Shown: positions 1 to 6,859 of the stretch, piece by piece | Numbering within the stretch: position 1 is the first letter of the stretch | Layout of the letters: each line of letters starts with the position of its first letter | DNA from: Rhodospirillaceae bacterium | GTDB taxonomy: Bacteria; Pseudomonadota; Alphaproteobacteria; UBA7985 | Assembly (NCBI GenBank): GCA_002700865.1 | Contig: PAFB01000125.1 | Location: 1 to 12,671, forward strand | DNA: 12,671 nt | Direction: 5' to 3' | Made by a program: the position numbers and the translations under genes | Notes under the pieces: model-generated | What the model was told of the DNA's origin: nothing | The model's database searches: none | What the model saw: only the letters and a program-made list of their open reading frames with translations

Positions 1-795
1 GCGGCGCTGTTGGCCTTGGCGGGCTTTCAAACGACTGTGCTGGCGATGGCGGTGGTTCTGGCGGTCATTCTGGCAGCGGTCCTGCTGGCCTTGCCGAACA
101 TCCTGCCCGGCGGACGCAAGGGCGTGAAGATCAGCGAAGTCTTTTCCAAATCGTCCAACGTCAATTGGCTTAGCGCTGCCCGCGTCTTCCTTTTTGGCGC
201 GCGAGATGTCTGGTTTGTGGTGGGCATCCCGATTTATTTCTACGCTGTTCTCTCTGACGGTTCCCAAGCCGGTAATCGTACCGCCTTTTTCATCATCGGC
301 GGCTTCATGGCCGTGTGGATCATGCTCTATGGCGCGGTACAAGCGGGGGCGCCGCGCCTGCTTGGTGCAGCAGCACGACCAGAGGCAGCGCTGGTTGGTC
401 AGGCGCGGCTATGGGCCTGGGCGCTGAGTGCGATTCCTGCGGTGCTAACGCTCGCAGCGATTGCGCTGCCCTCGCAACATCCCGTGCTCACCGGCGTGCT
501 GGTGGTGGGGCTGCTGGTTTTTGGGGCCGTTTTTGCGCTCAACTCCTCGCTGCACTCCTTCCTGATCCTCGCTTTCTCCAAGTCCGAGCGGGTCACGATG
601 GATGTCGGCTTCTATTACATGGCCAACGCAGGCGGTCGTCTGCTTGGAACGGCGCTTTCTGGCTTGGCCTATCAGGTCGGCGGGCTGTGGCTGATGTTTG
701 CCGTTGCAACCGTGATGGTGGCGTTGGCGGCGCTGGCGTCTGGCCGCTTAAGCCCGGAAACCGCCGCCGCGTCCTCGCCGTCGCTGGGCCGCTAA
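1..795 (+). CDS. arsJ: MFS permease, ArsJ-like (C-terminal part, 5' end outside window)
   Basis: Reading frame 1 is open from the first base, so this is the C-terminal ~264 residues of a longer protein; the TTG at 10 is an internal codon, not a start. The fragment is very hydrophobic, with about six membrane segments, fitting the second half of a 12-helix major facilitator permease. The stretch SAARVFLFGARDVWFVVGIP and the later FYYMANAGGRLLGT recall ArsJ, the MFS permease that exports 1-arseno-3-phosphoglycerate and normally sits beside a glyceraldehyde-3-phosphate dehydrogenase gene. That partner would lie upstream and cannot be seen. The ArsJ call rests on remembered motifs. A generic MFS exporter, or a permease serving the aromatic genes downstream, is the alternative. 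The 213 bp gap to ligA suggests a separate transcription unit. Confidence 0.6.
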   Translation, partial: AALLALAGFQTTVLAMAVVLAVILAAVLLALPNILPGGRKGVKISEVFSKSSNVNWLSAARVFLFGARDVWFVVGIPIYFYAVLSDGSQAGNRTAFFIIGGFMAVWIMLYGAVQAGAPRLLGAAARPEAALVGQARLWAWALSAIPAVLTLAAIALPSQHPVLTGVLVVGLLVFGAVFALNSSLHSFLILAFSKSERVTMDVGFYYMANAGGRLLGTALSGLAYQVGGLWLMFAVATVMVALAALASGRLSPETAAASSPSLGR

Positions 796-809
796 TAGCA
801 CGGGACATC

Positions 810-825
810 TTCGCCCGCGGGTGAA
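810..825. repeat. GC-rich imperfect palindrome after the MFS gene
   Basis: TTCGCCCGCGGGTGAA is a 16 bp imperfect palindrome (TTC.CCCGCGGG.GAA) 15 bases after the MFS stop codon. It has no loop and no following T-run, so it is not a convincing terminator. It may be a protein site or chance. Confidence 0.2.
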
Positions 826-911
826 ACAGGCCCGAAACCCCGCAGTGCGCAGTGCTTTTCATCCCCGCTCCGCCGAATTACGATGTTGACTCGTAAGCCA
901 ATACACAAGAA

Positions 912-927
912 ACGTGACATGTGACGT
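912..927. promoter_or_regulatory. Candidate operator upstream of ligABC
   Basis: ACGTGACATGTGACGT is a 16 bp palindrome with 7 of 8 base pairs matching around the centre, lying 82 bp before the ligA start. A TTGACT hexamer at 886-891 could be a -35 box, but the -10 element at the expected spacing is poor (GAAACG). The position suits binding by a regulator of an aromatic operon, for example a LysR-, IclR- or GntR-type protein. No regulator gene is in the window, so the binder is unknown. Confidence 0.35.
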
Positions 928-1008
928 ATTTTTGCAGTGCCGCTTCACCCTTGGGTCAAACGGGCCGCGCAAACGCCGCGATCACTCAGGCGCAGAGAGA
1001 GACTTTGT

Positions 1009-1395
1009 ATGAGCAAGCCCTATTCTGATATTCCCGGTACCATCGTCTTTGACAGCGATCAGGCGGCGGTGGGCTATTACCTGAACCAGTTCTGTATTTC
1101 GTTGAGGCTTGCGCCCAACCGTGAAGCCTTTCGCGCTGACCCCGAAGGCTACATCGACACCTTCCCCATGACAGCAGAGCAGCGCGAAGCCGCGCTCAAT
1201 CAGGAATGGAACCGCCTGCTCGAACTGGGTGGAAACATCTATTACACCAGCAAGCTTGCTGCCTATCACGGCATCAACTTTCAGCAGCTCGCCGGACTGA
1301 TGACCGGGATGGGTGAGGACTACCGCGCGATGATGGTCGGCGGGGGTCGCAGCATCGAAGGCAATCGCTACAAGTCTGAATGGGAAGACAAATAA
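1009..1395 (+). CDS. ligA: Protocatechuate 4,5-dioxygenase, alpha (small) subunit
   Basis: This is the 128-residue small subunit of the class III extradiol dioxygenase LigAB, which opens protocatechuate between C4 and C5 to give 4-carboxy-2-hydroxymuconate semialdehyde. LigA is helical, covers the LigB active site and helps shape the substrate pocket. Recognisable LigA stretches are YYLNQFCISLRLAPNREAF, DPEGYIDTFPMTAEQ, LAAYHG and AGLMTGMGEDYRAMMVGGGR near the C-terminus. The length is close to the roughly 140 residues of sphingomonad LigA. The ATG at 1009 is preferred over the in-frame GTG at 937, because the family similarity begins at MSKPYSDIPGT and a purine-rich AGAGAGAG lies just upstream. 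The stop codon overlaps the ligB start by one base (TAATG), indicating translational coupling of the two subunits. Confidence 0.93.
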   Translation: MSKPYSDIPGTIVFDSDQAAVGYYLNQFCISLRLAPNREAFRADPEGYIDTFPMTAEQREAALNQEWNRLLELGGNIYYTSKLAAYHGINFQQLAGLMTGMGEDYRAMMVGGGRSIEGNRYKSEWEDK

Positions 1396-2234
1396 TGGCC
1401 TACATCTCTTCAGGCGTTGCCTGCTCTCACGTGCCAGCCCTGGGCGTTGCTTCGGATAAAGGCATCACGGGCGACGACTACTACGGCCCGATTTTCCGGG
1501 GATTTGAGTTCTCCCGGGAATGGATGGAAAAAGAGCGTCCTGACGTGATTTTTCTGGTCTACAACGACCACTGCACCGCCTTTGACGCGCGCGTGATTCC
1601 CACCTTTGCGCTGGGTTGCGGTCATGAATATGCGCCAGCGGACGAAGGCTGGGGTCCCCGTCCCGTGCCCGTGGTCAAAGGCCACCGGCAGCTCTCAGCG
1701 CATATCGCACAATCGCTTATCCTCGATGAATTCGACATCACCATCATGAATGAGATGGAAGTGGACCATGGCCTGACTGTGCCCATGACAATGATGTTCG
1801 GTCAGCCTGACGAGTGGCCCTGTCCGGTTGTGCCGCTGGCCGTGAATGTGGTGCAGTACCCCGCACCGCTGGGCCGGCGCTGTTTTGCGCTGGGCAAAGC
1901 GATACGGCGCGCGATTGAGAGCTATGGTGAGGACCTGAAAGTTTGCGTGTTTGGCACGGGCGGGATGAGCCACCAGCTCCAGCATGAGCGCGCCGGGTTG
2001 ATTAACGCTGAGTGGGACGCCCGGTTCATGGACCTGTTGGTCAACGATCCAGATCGCGGCGCGGAGATCGAACATATCGAATACCTGCGCGAAGCCGGTT
2101 CTGAAGGTATTGAGCTGGTCATGTGGTACGTGATGCGCGGGGCTCTGAACCCGAATGTGGAAGAAATCCACCGGTTTTACCATGTGCCAGCCTCGAATAC
2201 GGCCGTCGGGCATTTGATCTTGGAGAACCGCTGA
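1395..2234 (+). CDS. ligB: Protocatechuate 4,5-dioxygenase, beta (catalytic) subunit
   Basis: This is the catalytic subunit of the non-haem Fe(II) extradiol dioxygenase LigAB (279 residues; family usually 280-300). All key residues are visible: His12 (ACSHVPALG), His59 (YNDHC) and Glu240 (GIELVMW) match the iron ligands His12, His61 and Glu242 of Sphingobium LigB. His125 (VDHGL) and His193 (GMSHQL) match its His127 and His195, the latter being the acid/base residue. The constant two-residue offset after the first ligand shows a near-collinear alignment. The start at 1395 shares one base with the ligA stop, and GGGAAG at 1382-1387 inside ligA can serve as ribosome binding site. Because alpha and beta subunits are separate, a LigAB-type enzyme is more likely than a fused gallate dioxygenase. 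Related substrates such as gallate or 3-O-methylgallate cannot be excluded. Confidence 0.95.
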   Translation: MAYISSGVACSHVPALGVASDKGITGDDYYGPIFRGFEFSREWMEKERPDVIFLVYNDHCTAFDARVIPTFALGCGHEYAPADEGWGPRPVPVVKGHRQLSAHIAQSLILDEFDITIMNEMEVDHGLTVPMTMMFGQPDEWPCPVVPLAVNVVQYPAPLGRRCFALGKAIRRAIESYGEDLKVCVFGTGGMSHQLQHERAGLINAEWDARFMDLLVNDPDRGAEIEHIEYLREAGSEGIELVMWYVMRGALNPNVEEIHRFYHVPASNTAVGHLILENR

Positions 2235-2235
2235 T

Positions 2236-3192
2236 ATGGTTAGAATTGGTGTCGCTGGTGCCTATGGCGCTTTTGGCATTAAGCATCTCGATGCTTTGGC
2301 CAATATCCCTAATGCTGAAGTCACAGCGGTTTTTGGTCCCAATAAAGACAAGATCGAAGCCCTCAGCGCCGAGCGTGGTATTGCCCGTGCTTGTGCGTCT
2401 TTCGAGGATTTTCTGGCCGCGGACGTTGATGCGGTCATTCTCTCGACGCCGACCCAATTGCACGCCACGCAATCGGTTCAGGCGATGGAAGCGGGCAAAC
2501 ACACCTTCTGCGAAATCCCCATGGCAGACAGCCTTGCTGACGCAGAAACCATGGTCGCGGCGCAGGAACGGACCGGTGTCGTTGGCATGGTTGGCCATGT
2601 TCGGCGATTTAATCCAAGCCACCAGTACATCCGCAACAAGATTGATGCTGGCGAGTTCAACATCCAGCAAATGGATGCTCAAACCTACTTCTTCCGTCGT
2701 TCGAACCTGAACGCAAAAGGCGAACCGCGGAGTTGGACCGATCACTTGCTGTGGCATCACGCCTGCCACACCATCGATCTGTTCATGTACCAGACCGGAG
2801 AAATCCCCAGCGACGTCTTTGGCCTGCAAGGGCCGGCGCATCCTGAGCTTGGGATTGCCATGGATATGACCATCGGCCTGAAGACCCCTTCGGGCAAGCT
2901 TTGCACGCTGTCGCTGTCGTTCAACAACGATGGTCCATTGGGCAGTTTCTTTCGCTACATCGGCGATACGGGCACATACATCGCCCGCTATGATGATTTG
3001 GTGGACGGTCGCGAGCAGCCAATAGACCTAAGCGACGTGGCGGTCAGCAACAATGGTATTGAACTCATCGACCGCGAATTCATTGCCGCGATCGAAGCGG
3101 GCCGCGAGCCGAATTCCAGCTTTCAACAGGGATTGGCGGCGATGCAGGTCATGCAGAAGCTCGAAGATCAGATGGGGATGATGAAAGTCTAA
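2236..3192 (+). CDS. ligC: 4-carboxy-2-hydroxymuconate-6-semialdehyde dehydrogenase (Gfo/Idh/MocA family)
   Basis: This 318-residue protein belongs to the Gfo/Idh/MocA oxidoreductases and most probably oxidises the hemiacetal form of the LigAB product to 2-pyrone-4,6-dicarboxylate with NAD(P)+. The N-terminal Rossmann fold shows GVAGAYGAFG (residues 5-14) and the family TPTQLH turn (71-76). The usual EKP motif reads CEIPMA (92-97), with Ile in place of Lys; I recall LigC/PmdC-type enzymes sharing this EIP form. WTDHLLWHHACHTIDL (167-182) carries the active-site histidines. The ATG begins one base after the ligB TGA, with GGAG at 2222-2225 as ribosome binding site, so it is the third cistron of the operon. 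The position directly after ligAB strongly supports the specific function. Confidence 0.9.
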   Translation: MVRIGVAGAYGAFGIKHLDALANIPNAEVTAVFGPNKDKIEALSAERGIARACASFEDFLAADVDAVILSTPTQLHATQSVQAMEAGKHTFCEIPMADSLADAETMVAAQERTGVVGMVGHVRRFNPSHQYIRNKIDAGEFNIQQMDAQTYFFRRSNLNAKGEPRSWTDHLLWHHACHTIDLFMYQTGEIPSDVFGLQGPAHPELGIAMDMTIGLKTPSGKLCTLSLSFNNDGPLGSFFRYIGDTGTYIARYDDLVDGREQPIDLSDVAVSNNGIELIDREFIAAIEAGREPNSSFQQGLAAMQVMQKLEDQMGMMKV

Positions 3193-3207
3193 GCTGATCA
3201 TCCTTTT
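3176..3207 (+). terminator. Candidate terminator of ligABC overlapping the ligC stop
   Basis: GGATGAT (3176-3182) pairs perfectly with ATCATCC (3197-3203) across a 14-base loop and is followed at once by TTTT. The ligC stop codon (3190-3192) lies in the loop. The position between convergent genes fits an intrinsic terminator. The 7 bp AT-containing stem makes it only moderately strong. Confidence 0.45.
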
Positions 3208-3243
3208 CTGGTCCAAGGGTCAGAACAACAGCCGGACCAGAAA
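3205..3243 (-). terminator. Ten-base-pair hairpin across the dctM stop codon
   Basis: TTTCTGGTCC (3205-3214) is a perfect inverted copy of GGACCAGAAA (3234-3243), separated by 19 bases containing the dctM stop (3220-3222). It would form at the 3' end of the TRAP transcript. No T-run follows on the minus strand, so it is a weak intrinsic terminator or an RNA-stabilising 3' stem. It overlaps the T-run of the ligC hairpin. Confidence 0.4.
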
Positions 3244-4563
3244 CAGCGTAATGCCGGGAAAGCCTACCAGAATGACGATCCGGACCACGTCTGAGGCGAC
3301 AAATGGCAGCGCGCCTTTATAGGTCTCGATCATTGGAATCCGCCGGTCGAGATTGTTGATCACGAACAGGTTGAGCCCCACCGGCGGGGTGATCAGCCCC
3401 ACTTCGGCGGACATCAGCACCAAAATCCCAAACCATAGCCCGACTTCGGTCGGTGTCAGGCCAAAGTCCAGTTGTGCCACGATGGGATAGAAAATCGGCA
3501 CGGTGAGGAAGATCATCGCGATGGAGTCCATCACTGTACCGAGGATCAGATACAGCAGCAGCATCCCCAGTAGAATGATCCACGGGTTGAGGTCCGAGGC
3601 GATAAAGAATGCCGCCAGTGTTTGCGGCACCTTGGCGGAACTCAGGAATGAGTTGAAAACACCAGCCGCGAGAATGATGAAGAAAATCATGGCGGAGGTT
3701 TTGGCGGTGGCGAGCAGGGAGTCTTTCAGACCAGCCCAGGTCAGGCCGCCGTTGAGTGTCGCGATTACCGCTGTGCCCGCAGCCCCCACCGCAGCCGCAG
3801 CGGTCGGCGTGAAGGCGCCGGTGTAGATTCCGCCGATAACCAGCACGAAAATCAGCAGGACGGGCCACACTCGGGTCATGATGCGGAATCGTTCGGCATA
3901 GGGCAGGCGAGGCCGTGCCTGCTCTGAGCCTTTCACCACGCGGGTGTAGATCGAAACCGTGACCATATAGCCCAGCATGGCCAGCAAGCCGGGGATGAAG
4001 GCAGCGGTGAACAGTTTCTCGATGTTGACCTCCGCCAGAATGGCATAAATCACCAGAACAACCGAGGGTGGGATCAGGATGCCCAAAGTGCCGCCTGCCG
4101 CCAGAACGCCGGTTGAGAGTGCGCTGGAGTAGCCTGAGCGCTGCAGCTCGGGCAGGGCCACTTTCCCCATGGTTGAGGCCGTCGCCAGAGACGACCCACA
4201 AACGGCACCAAAACCCGCTGACGCGCCAATGGCAGCCATTGCCACCCCGCCTTTGCGATGTCCAAGCCACGCGCCAGCAGCATCAAACAAGGACCGTGAC
4301 ATGCCCCCGCGCGTCGCGAACTCGCTCATCAGCAGGAACAGCGGGATAATCGACAGCGAATAGTTGTTCAGCGTGCCGAAGGCGAAAGACTTCAGCTGGC
4401 TGTCCATCATCCGCACGTTACCCGTCACCAGAACCGTTCCCAGCGCACCAACGATAAACATTGCCGCCGCCAGCGGTAAACGAAGGGCTACAAGGGCGAG
4501 TAGAACAGGGAAGGACAGCAGGCCGATTTGAAAACCACTCAAGGACGAAGTGAGCCAATCCAT
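3220..4563 (-). CDS. dctM: TRAP transporter large permease subunit (DctM family)
   Basis: This 447-residue, highly hydrophobic protein is the ion-coupled translocating subunit of a tripartite TRAP importer in the inner membrane. DctM signatures are clear: GSSLATASTMGKVALPEL (residues 123-140), GYSSALSTGVLAAGGTLGIL (144-163) and IPPSVVLVIYAILAE (164-178). The C-terminal half contains GLITPPVGLNLFVI. Length and hydrophobicity fit the usual 12-13 membrane segments. The frame stays open upstream into dctQ, but the ATG at 4563 (MDWLTSSLSG) is the likely start: it lies 7 bases after the dctQ stop and has GGGAG inside the dctQ end. It is the last gene of the dctP-dctQ-dctM operon and converges on ligC with a 27 bp gap. 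Confidence 0.95.
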   Translation of the reverse strand: MDWLTSSLSGFQIGLLSFPVLLALVALRLPLAAAMFIVGALGTVLVTGNVRMMDSQLKSFAFGTLNNYSLSIIPLFLLMSEFATRGGMSRSLFDAAGAWLGHRKGGVAMAAIGASAGFGAVCGSSLATASTMGKVALPELQRSGYSSALSTGVLAAGGTLGILIPPSVVLVIYAILAEVNIEKLFTAAFIPGLLAMLGYMVTVSIYTRVVKGSEQARPRLPYAERFRIMTRVWPVLLIFVLVIGGIYTGAFTPTAAAAVGAAGTAVIATLNGGLTWAGLKDSLLATAKTSAMIFFIILAAGVFNSFLSSAKVPQTLAAFFIASDLNPWIILLGMLLLYLILGTVMDSIAMIFLTVPIFYPIVAQLDFGLTPTEVGLWFGILVLMSAEVGLITPPVGLNLFVINNLDRRIPMIETYKGALPFVASDVVRIVILVGFPGITLFLVRLLF

Positions 4564-4570
4564 GGTGCGC

Positions 4571-5284
4571 TCAAGCTCCCGCATTCGTGGTTGGGGGAGA
4601 GGGCCTCGGCGTGGGTTTGGGGGAGGGCTTAGTGCCGTCAAACAGCCTCAGCAGGCTTTGCACTGTGCAATACAAGGCAACCACCATGAAAAAGGCGATG
4701 CACAGCTCGGCAAAGGCATAGAACGGCCAAAGCTTCATGCTCAAAATCTGCGATTCAGGCTGCACCCGCAACCGTCCCAGCGCGCCTTGCCAATCGCCGC
4801 TCCAGATCAGGTCGGGCATGGGTTCCTGAGAACGCCGGGCCTTCTTGAACAGCAAATACCACTGCCGGGTCAAAATCATGTAGGAGACCGCCAGTAAAGA
4901 CAGGTCTGCGAGCAGGTTCAGCACCCGGTTGAGCAGACCACTGAACAGCGGTTCAAAGATGTCGATACGAACGTGCCCACGCTTCATCATCACCCACGGC
5001 AGCGCCGAAAACAGGGCCGTGCCCACGGCGTACTGCACCAGCTCTTCCTCGCCCAAAATTGGCTTAATACCGGCCCAGATTTCGGGATTTGCTACCTCTG
5101 AGAGGGTAAAATCGAGAATTCGCCGCGTGACCTTGAGAAGGATGCTGATGCAAGTGATCACAATCGCGAAGAGCAAGCCCAAACCACCGATCACGGCAAA
5201 AACACCTGTTGCCGCCGTCAGCCATCGGCCCACGCGTTCAATGCGTGCACTCAGACCGCGTTTCGGGGGTGAAACGTCGCTCAT
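4571..5284 (-). CDS. dctQ: TRAP transporter small permease subunit (DctQ family)
   Basis: This is the four-helix membrane subunit that bridges the binding protein and DctM. Membrane segments are visible at about residues 23-50, 84-100, 120-140 and 186-214, and the typical RGHVRIDIFEP motif at 102-112 follows helix 2. At 237 residues it is longer than the usual 160-200. The extra length comes from a polar segment between helices 1 and 2 (about 52-80), a polar loop between helices 3 and 4 (about 146-184) and a proline-rich tail (TKPSPKPTPRPSPP, 218-231). GGGAG lies just before the ATG at 5284. The distance to dctP is 187 bp, unusually long within an operon and filled by two hairpins, which suggests lower expression than the binding protein. 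Confidence 0.93.
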   Translation of the reverse strand: MSDVSPPKRGLSARIERVGRWLTAATGVFAVIGGLGLLFAIVITCISILLKVTRRILDFTLSEVANPEIWAGIKPILGEEELVQYAVGTALFSALPWVMMKRGHVRIDIFEPLFSGLLNRVLNLLADLSLLAVSYMILTRQWYLLFKKARRSQEPMPDLIWSGDWQGALGRLRVQPESQILSMKLWPFYAFAELCIAFFMVVALYCTVQSLLRLFDGTKPSPKPTPRPSPPTTNAGA

Positions 5285-5370
5285 GGGAACTCCCAGTCAG
5301 AGGCACCTCTCGACCCGCAAACAGACCTTGCGGATAGAAGTGGTGAAAGTGGAAAAAGGCCTAAACGCGA

Positions 5371-5408
5371 AAAGGCCGCTCGCGCCCTGTGTGGCCCGAG
5401 CGACCTTT
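5371..5408 (-). terminator. Strong intercistronic hairpin between dctP and dctQ (proximal to dctQ)
   Basis: Plus-strand arms AAAGGCCGCTCG (5371-5382) and CGAGCGACCTTT (5397-5408) enclose a 14-base loop. The single plus-strand mismatch becomes a U-G pair in the minus-strand RNA, so the transcript from dctP forms a continuous 12 bp stem followed by UUUU. This fits partial termination or protection of the dctP message from 3' decay, giving more binding protein than permease. Confidence 0.6.
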
Positions 5409-5417
5409 CCCTAAAGC

Positions 5418-5455
5418 CGGGTTGGCTGAATGTCTAGCACCATCCAGCCATCCCG
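5418..5455 (-). other. Second intercistronic hairpin, just after the dctP stop
   Basis: CGGGTTGGCTG (5418-5428) and CAGCCATCCCG (5445-5455) pair over 11 positions with one mismatch across a 16-base loop. It begins 17 bases downstream of the dctP stop and stands in tandem with the 12 bp hairpin at 5371-5408. No T-run follows directly, so a role as mRNA-stabilising stem is more likely than termination. Confidence 0.45.
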
Positions 5456-5471
5456 TTTAAGCGGAACAGGC

Positions 5472-6482
5472 TTAGCGGTTTGCTGAGATCAGCGCCCGCG
5501 CCATATCGATGGTGGCCTGTCCATCGAAGCCCTTGTCCGACGCCCTTTCGATCCAGCGGTCGTAAACCGGCTGAGCCGCTTCAATCCAACGGGCAACCTC
5601 GTCTTCTGGCAGCTCGATAATGGTGTTGCCCGCATAGACCGAGCGGCCTGCTGCATCGCGTTCCACCATTTTTGCCGCAACCGCCCGTGACATTTCCTTG
5701 CCCGTGTTTTCATCGAGGATGGCACGCAGATCATCGGGAAGGGCTTCGTAAGCGTCCCAGTTCATGGCGAGGATAAACGTCGCTGTGTACAGCGCACGGC
5801 CGCCGCCGATTTCCGTGTGGTTGGTCACCAGTTCACCCAGCTTGATTGCCGGTGTGATTTCCCATGGAAGAACCGTACCGTTAATCACCCCCTTGGACAG
5901 CGCCTCAGGGATGCCGGGCAGCGGCATACCGACCGGGGTCGCGCCGTATTCGCCGAGCAGGTCTGTGATCACACGCGTTGGACCGCGCAATTCCTTACCG
6001 GCCATGTCTTCAAGCCGGGTGACGGGCTCAGCGGTGTGGATGACCCCGGGACCGTGTACCCAAGCGGCCAGAATCTTGGCATCCGCCAGCTCGCCGTCCT
6101 GCAGTTCGGCTTGAATCATGTCATAGTACGCCGCTGCGGTGGCTTCAGCGTCTTCCATCATGAAAGGAAGTTCAAAGACCTCTGACTTGTTGAAACGTCC
6201 GGGCGTGTACCCGGTCAGTGTCAGGCTGATATCCACCGCGCCGTCAATCGCCTGGTCAATCAAGTCACCGGGCGTGCCGCCAAGGCTCATGGACGGGTAG
6301 ACTTCGACCACCAGCCGACCGTCGGTTTTCGCCGCCATTTCTTCCGCCCAAGGCAGGAAGAAGTGTTTGGACAGGGTTGCCGGCGGGGGCATGAAGTGGT
6401 GCAGACGCAAGGTAACTTCCTGCGCGTAGGCCGCAGAGGCAGCCATCAGCGCTGCGCCAGTGGCGAGAATGAGCGTTTTCAT
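5472..6482 (-). CDS. dctP: TRAP transporter periplasmic solute-binding protein (DctP family)
   Basis: This 336-residue protein captures the substrate in the periplasm and delivers it to DctQM. The N-terminus MKTLILATGAALMAASAAYA is a typical Sec signal peptide with probable cleavage after AYA (residue 20). Family features are the start of the mature protein (VTLRLHHFMPPPATLSKHF), GRLVVEVYPSMSLGG, GYTPGRFNKSEVFELPFMM (91-109) and KELRGPTR, whose Arg166 is at the position that usually clamps a substrate carboxylate. The ATG at 6482 is chosen over one six codons upstream because GAGGAGA sits 5-6 bases before it and the signal peptide starts there. The substrate is unknown. The neighbouring ligABC and P450 genes suggest an aromatic carboxylate, and TRAP systems for such acids (for example TarPQM) are known. 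Confidence 0.93.
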   Translation of the reverse strand: MKTLILATGAALMAASAAYAQEVTLRLHHFMPPPATLSKHFFLPWAEEMAAKTDGRLVVEVYPSMSLGGTPGDLIDQAIDGAVDISLTLTGYTPGRFNKSEVFELPFMMEDAEATAAAYYDMIQAELQDGELADAKILAAWVHGPGVIHTAEPVTRLEDMAGKELRGPTRVITDLLGEYGATPVGMPLPGIPEALSKGVINGTVLPWEITPAIKLGELVTNHTEIGGGRALYTATFILAMNWDAYEALPDDLRAILDENTGKEMSRAVAAKMVERDAAGRSVYAGNTIIELPEDEVARWIEAAQPVYDRWIERASDKGFDGQATIDMARALISANR

Positions 6483-6859
6483 TGTTTTCTCCTCAAACAA
6501 AGAATGCCTGTATCAATCGCCGCGGCGGGTCTGCGGCATCTTGATATTTGAAATCACGGCGAAAAGCGGGGCACCCTCGCAGCAATCAGACCCAGAACAG
6601 GCCTAAGAACCTTGCACACTTTTGACGCGTATTCACCCGGAAAATCAGCGATGACTTTACGTATCAGACCCGAATTTTTGACCGGCGCGCTGGTCCCGTG
6701 AGCGTGGCCTTTGGTGGGGCATTCAGCAGCGTTTGGCCAGCGCTCACGTTTTAACGTCGTTCTGTTTCGATTGAACATCGCCATCAGGTGAGGCAGGCTT
6801 TCACATGGCCGTTCCATATGTGCTCTATCCCGAGCCAAAACGGTACAAGGGAGGCGCTC
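6483..6859. promoter_or_regulatory. Divergent regulatory region between dctP and the P450 gene
   Basis: These 377 bp separate the TRAP operon (leftward) from the P450-SDR operon (rightward). No convincing gene lies in them. They hold an imperfect palindrome TGATATTTGAAATCA (6542-6556, 60 bp before dctP) and a 9-base direct repeat ATCAGACCC at 6585-6593 and 6663-6671. They also hold a large hairpin (6697-6748) and a small inverted repeat CGATTGAACATCG (6768-6780). The divergent layout allows common regulation of uptake and oxidation. I could not identify clear -35/-10 pairs. Confidence 0.5.
6697..6752 (+). other. Hairpin with following T-run in the P450 leader
   Basis: CGTGAGCGTGGCC (6697-6709) pairs with GGCCAGCGCTCACG (6735-6748) through 8 bp plus 5 bp with a one-base bulge, and TTTT follows at 6749-6752. 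On the plus strand this resembles an intrinsic terminator 108 bp before the P450 start, so it could act as an attenuator if transcription begins upstream. The 25-base loop is longer than usual. It could also end a short RNA. Confidence 0.35.

Noticed and set aside
2119..2841. 240-codon open frame on the minus strand
   Set aside because: It is antisense to ligB/ligC, which have full family motifs and tight operon spacing.
3317..4270. 317-codon open frame on the minus strand in another frame of dctM
   Set aside because: The product is polar and rich in Arg, Gly and His with no motifs, while the overlapping frame encodes a canonical DctM.
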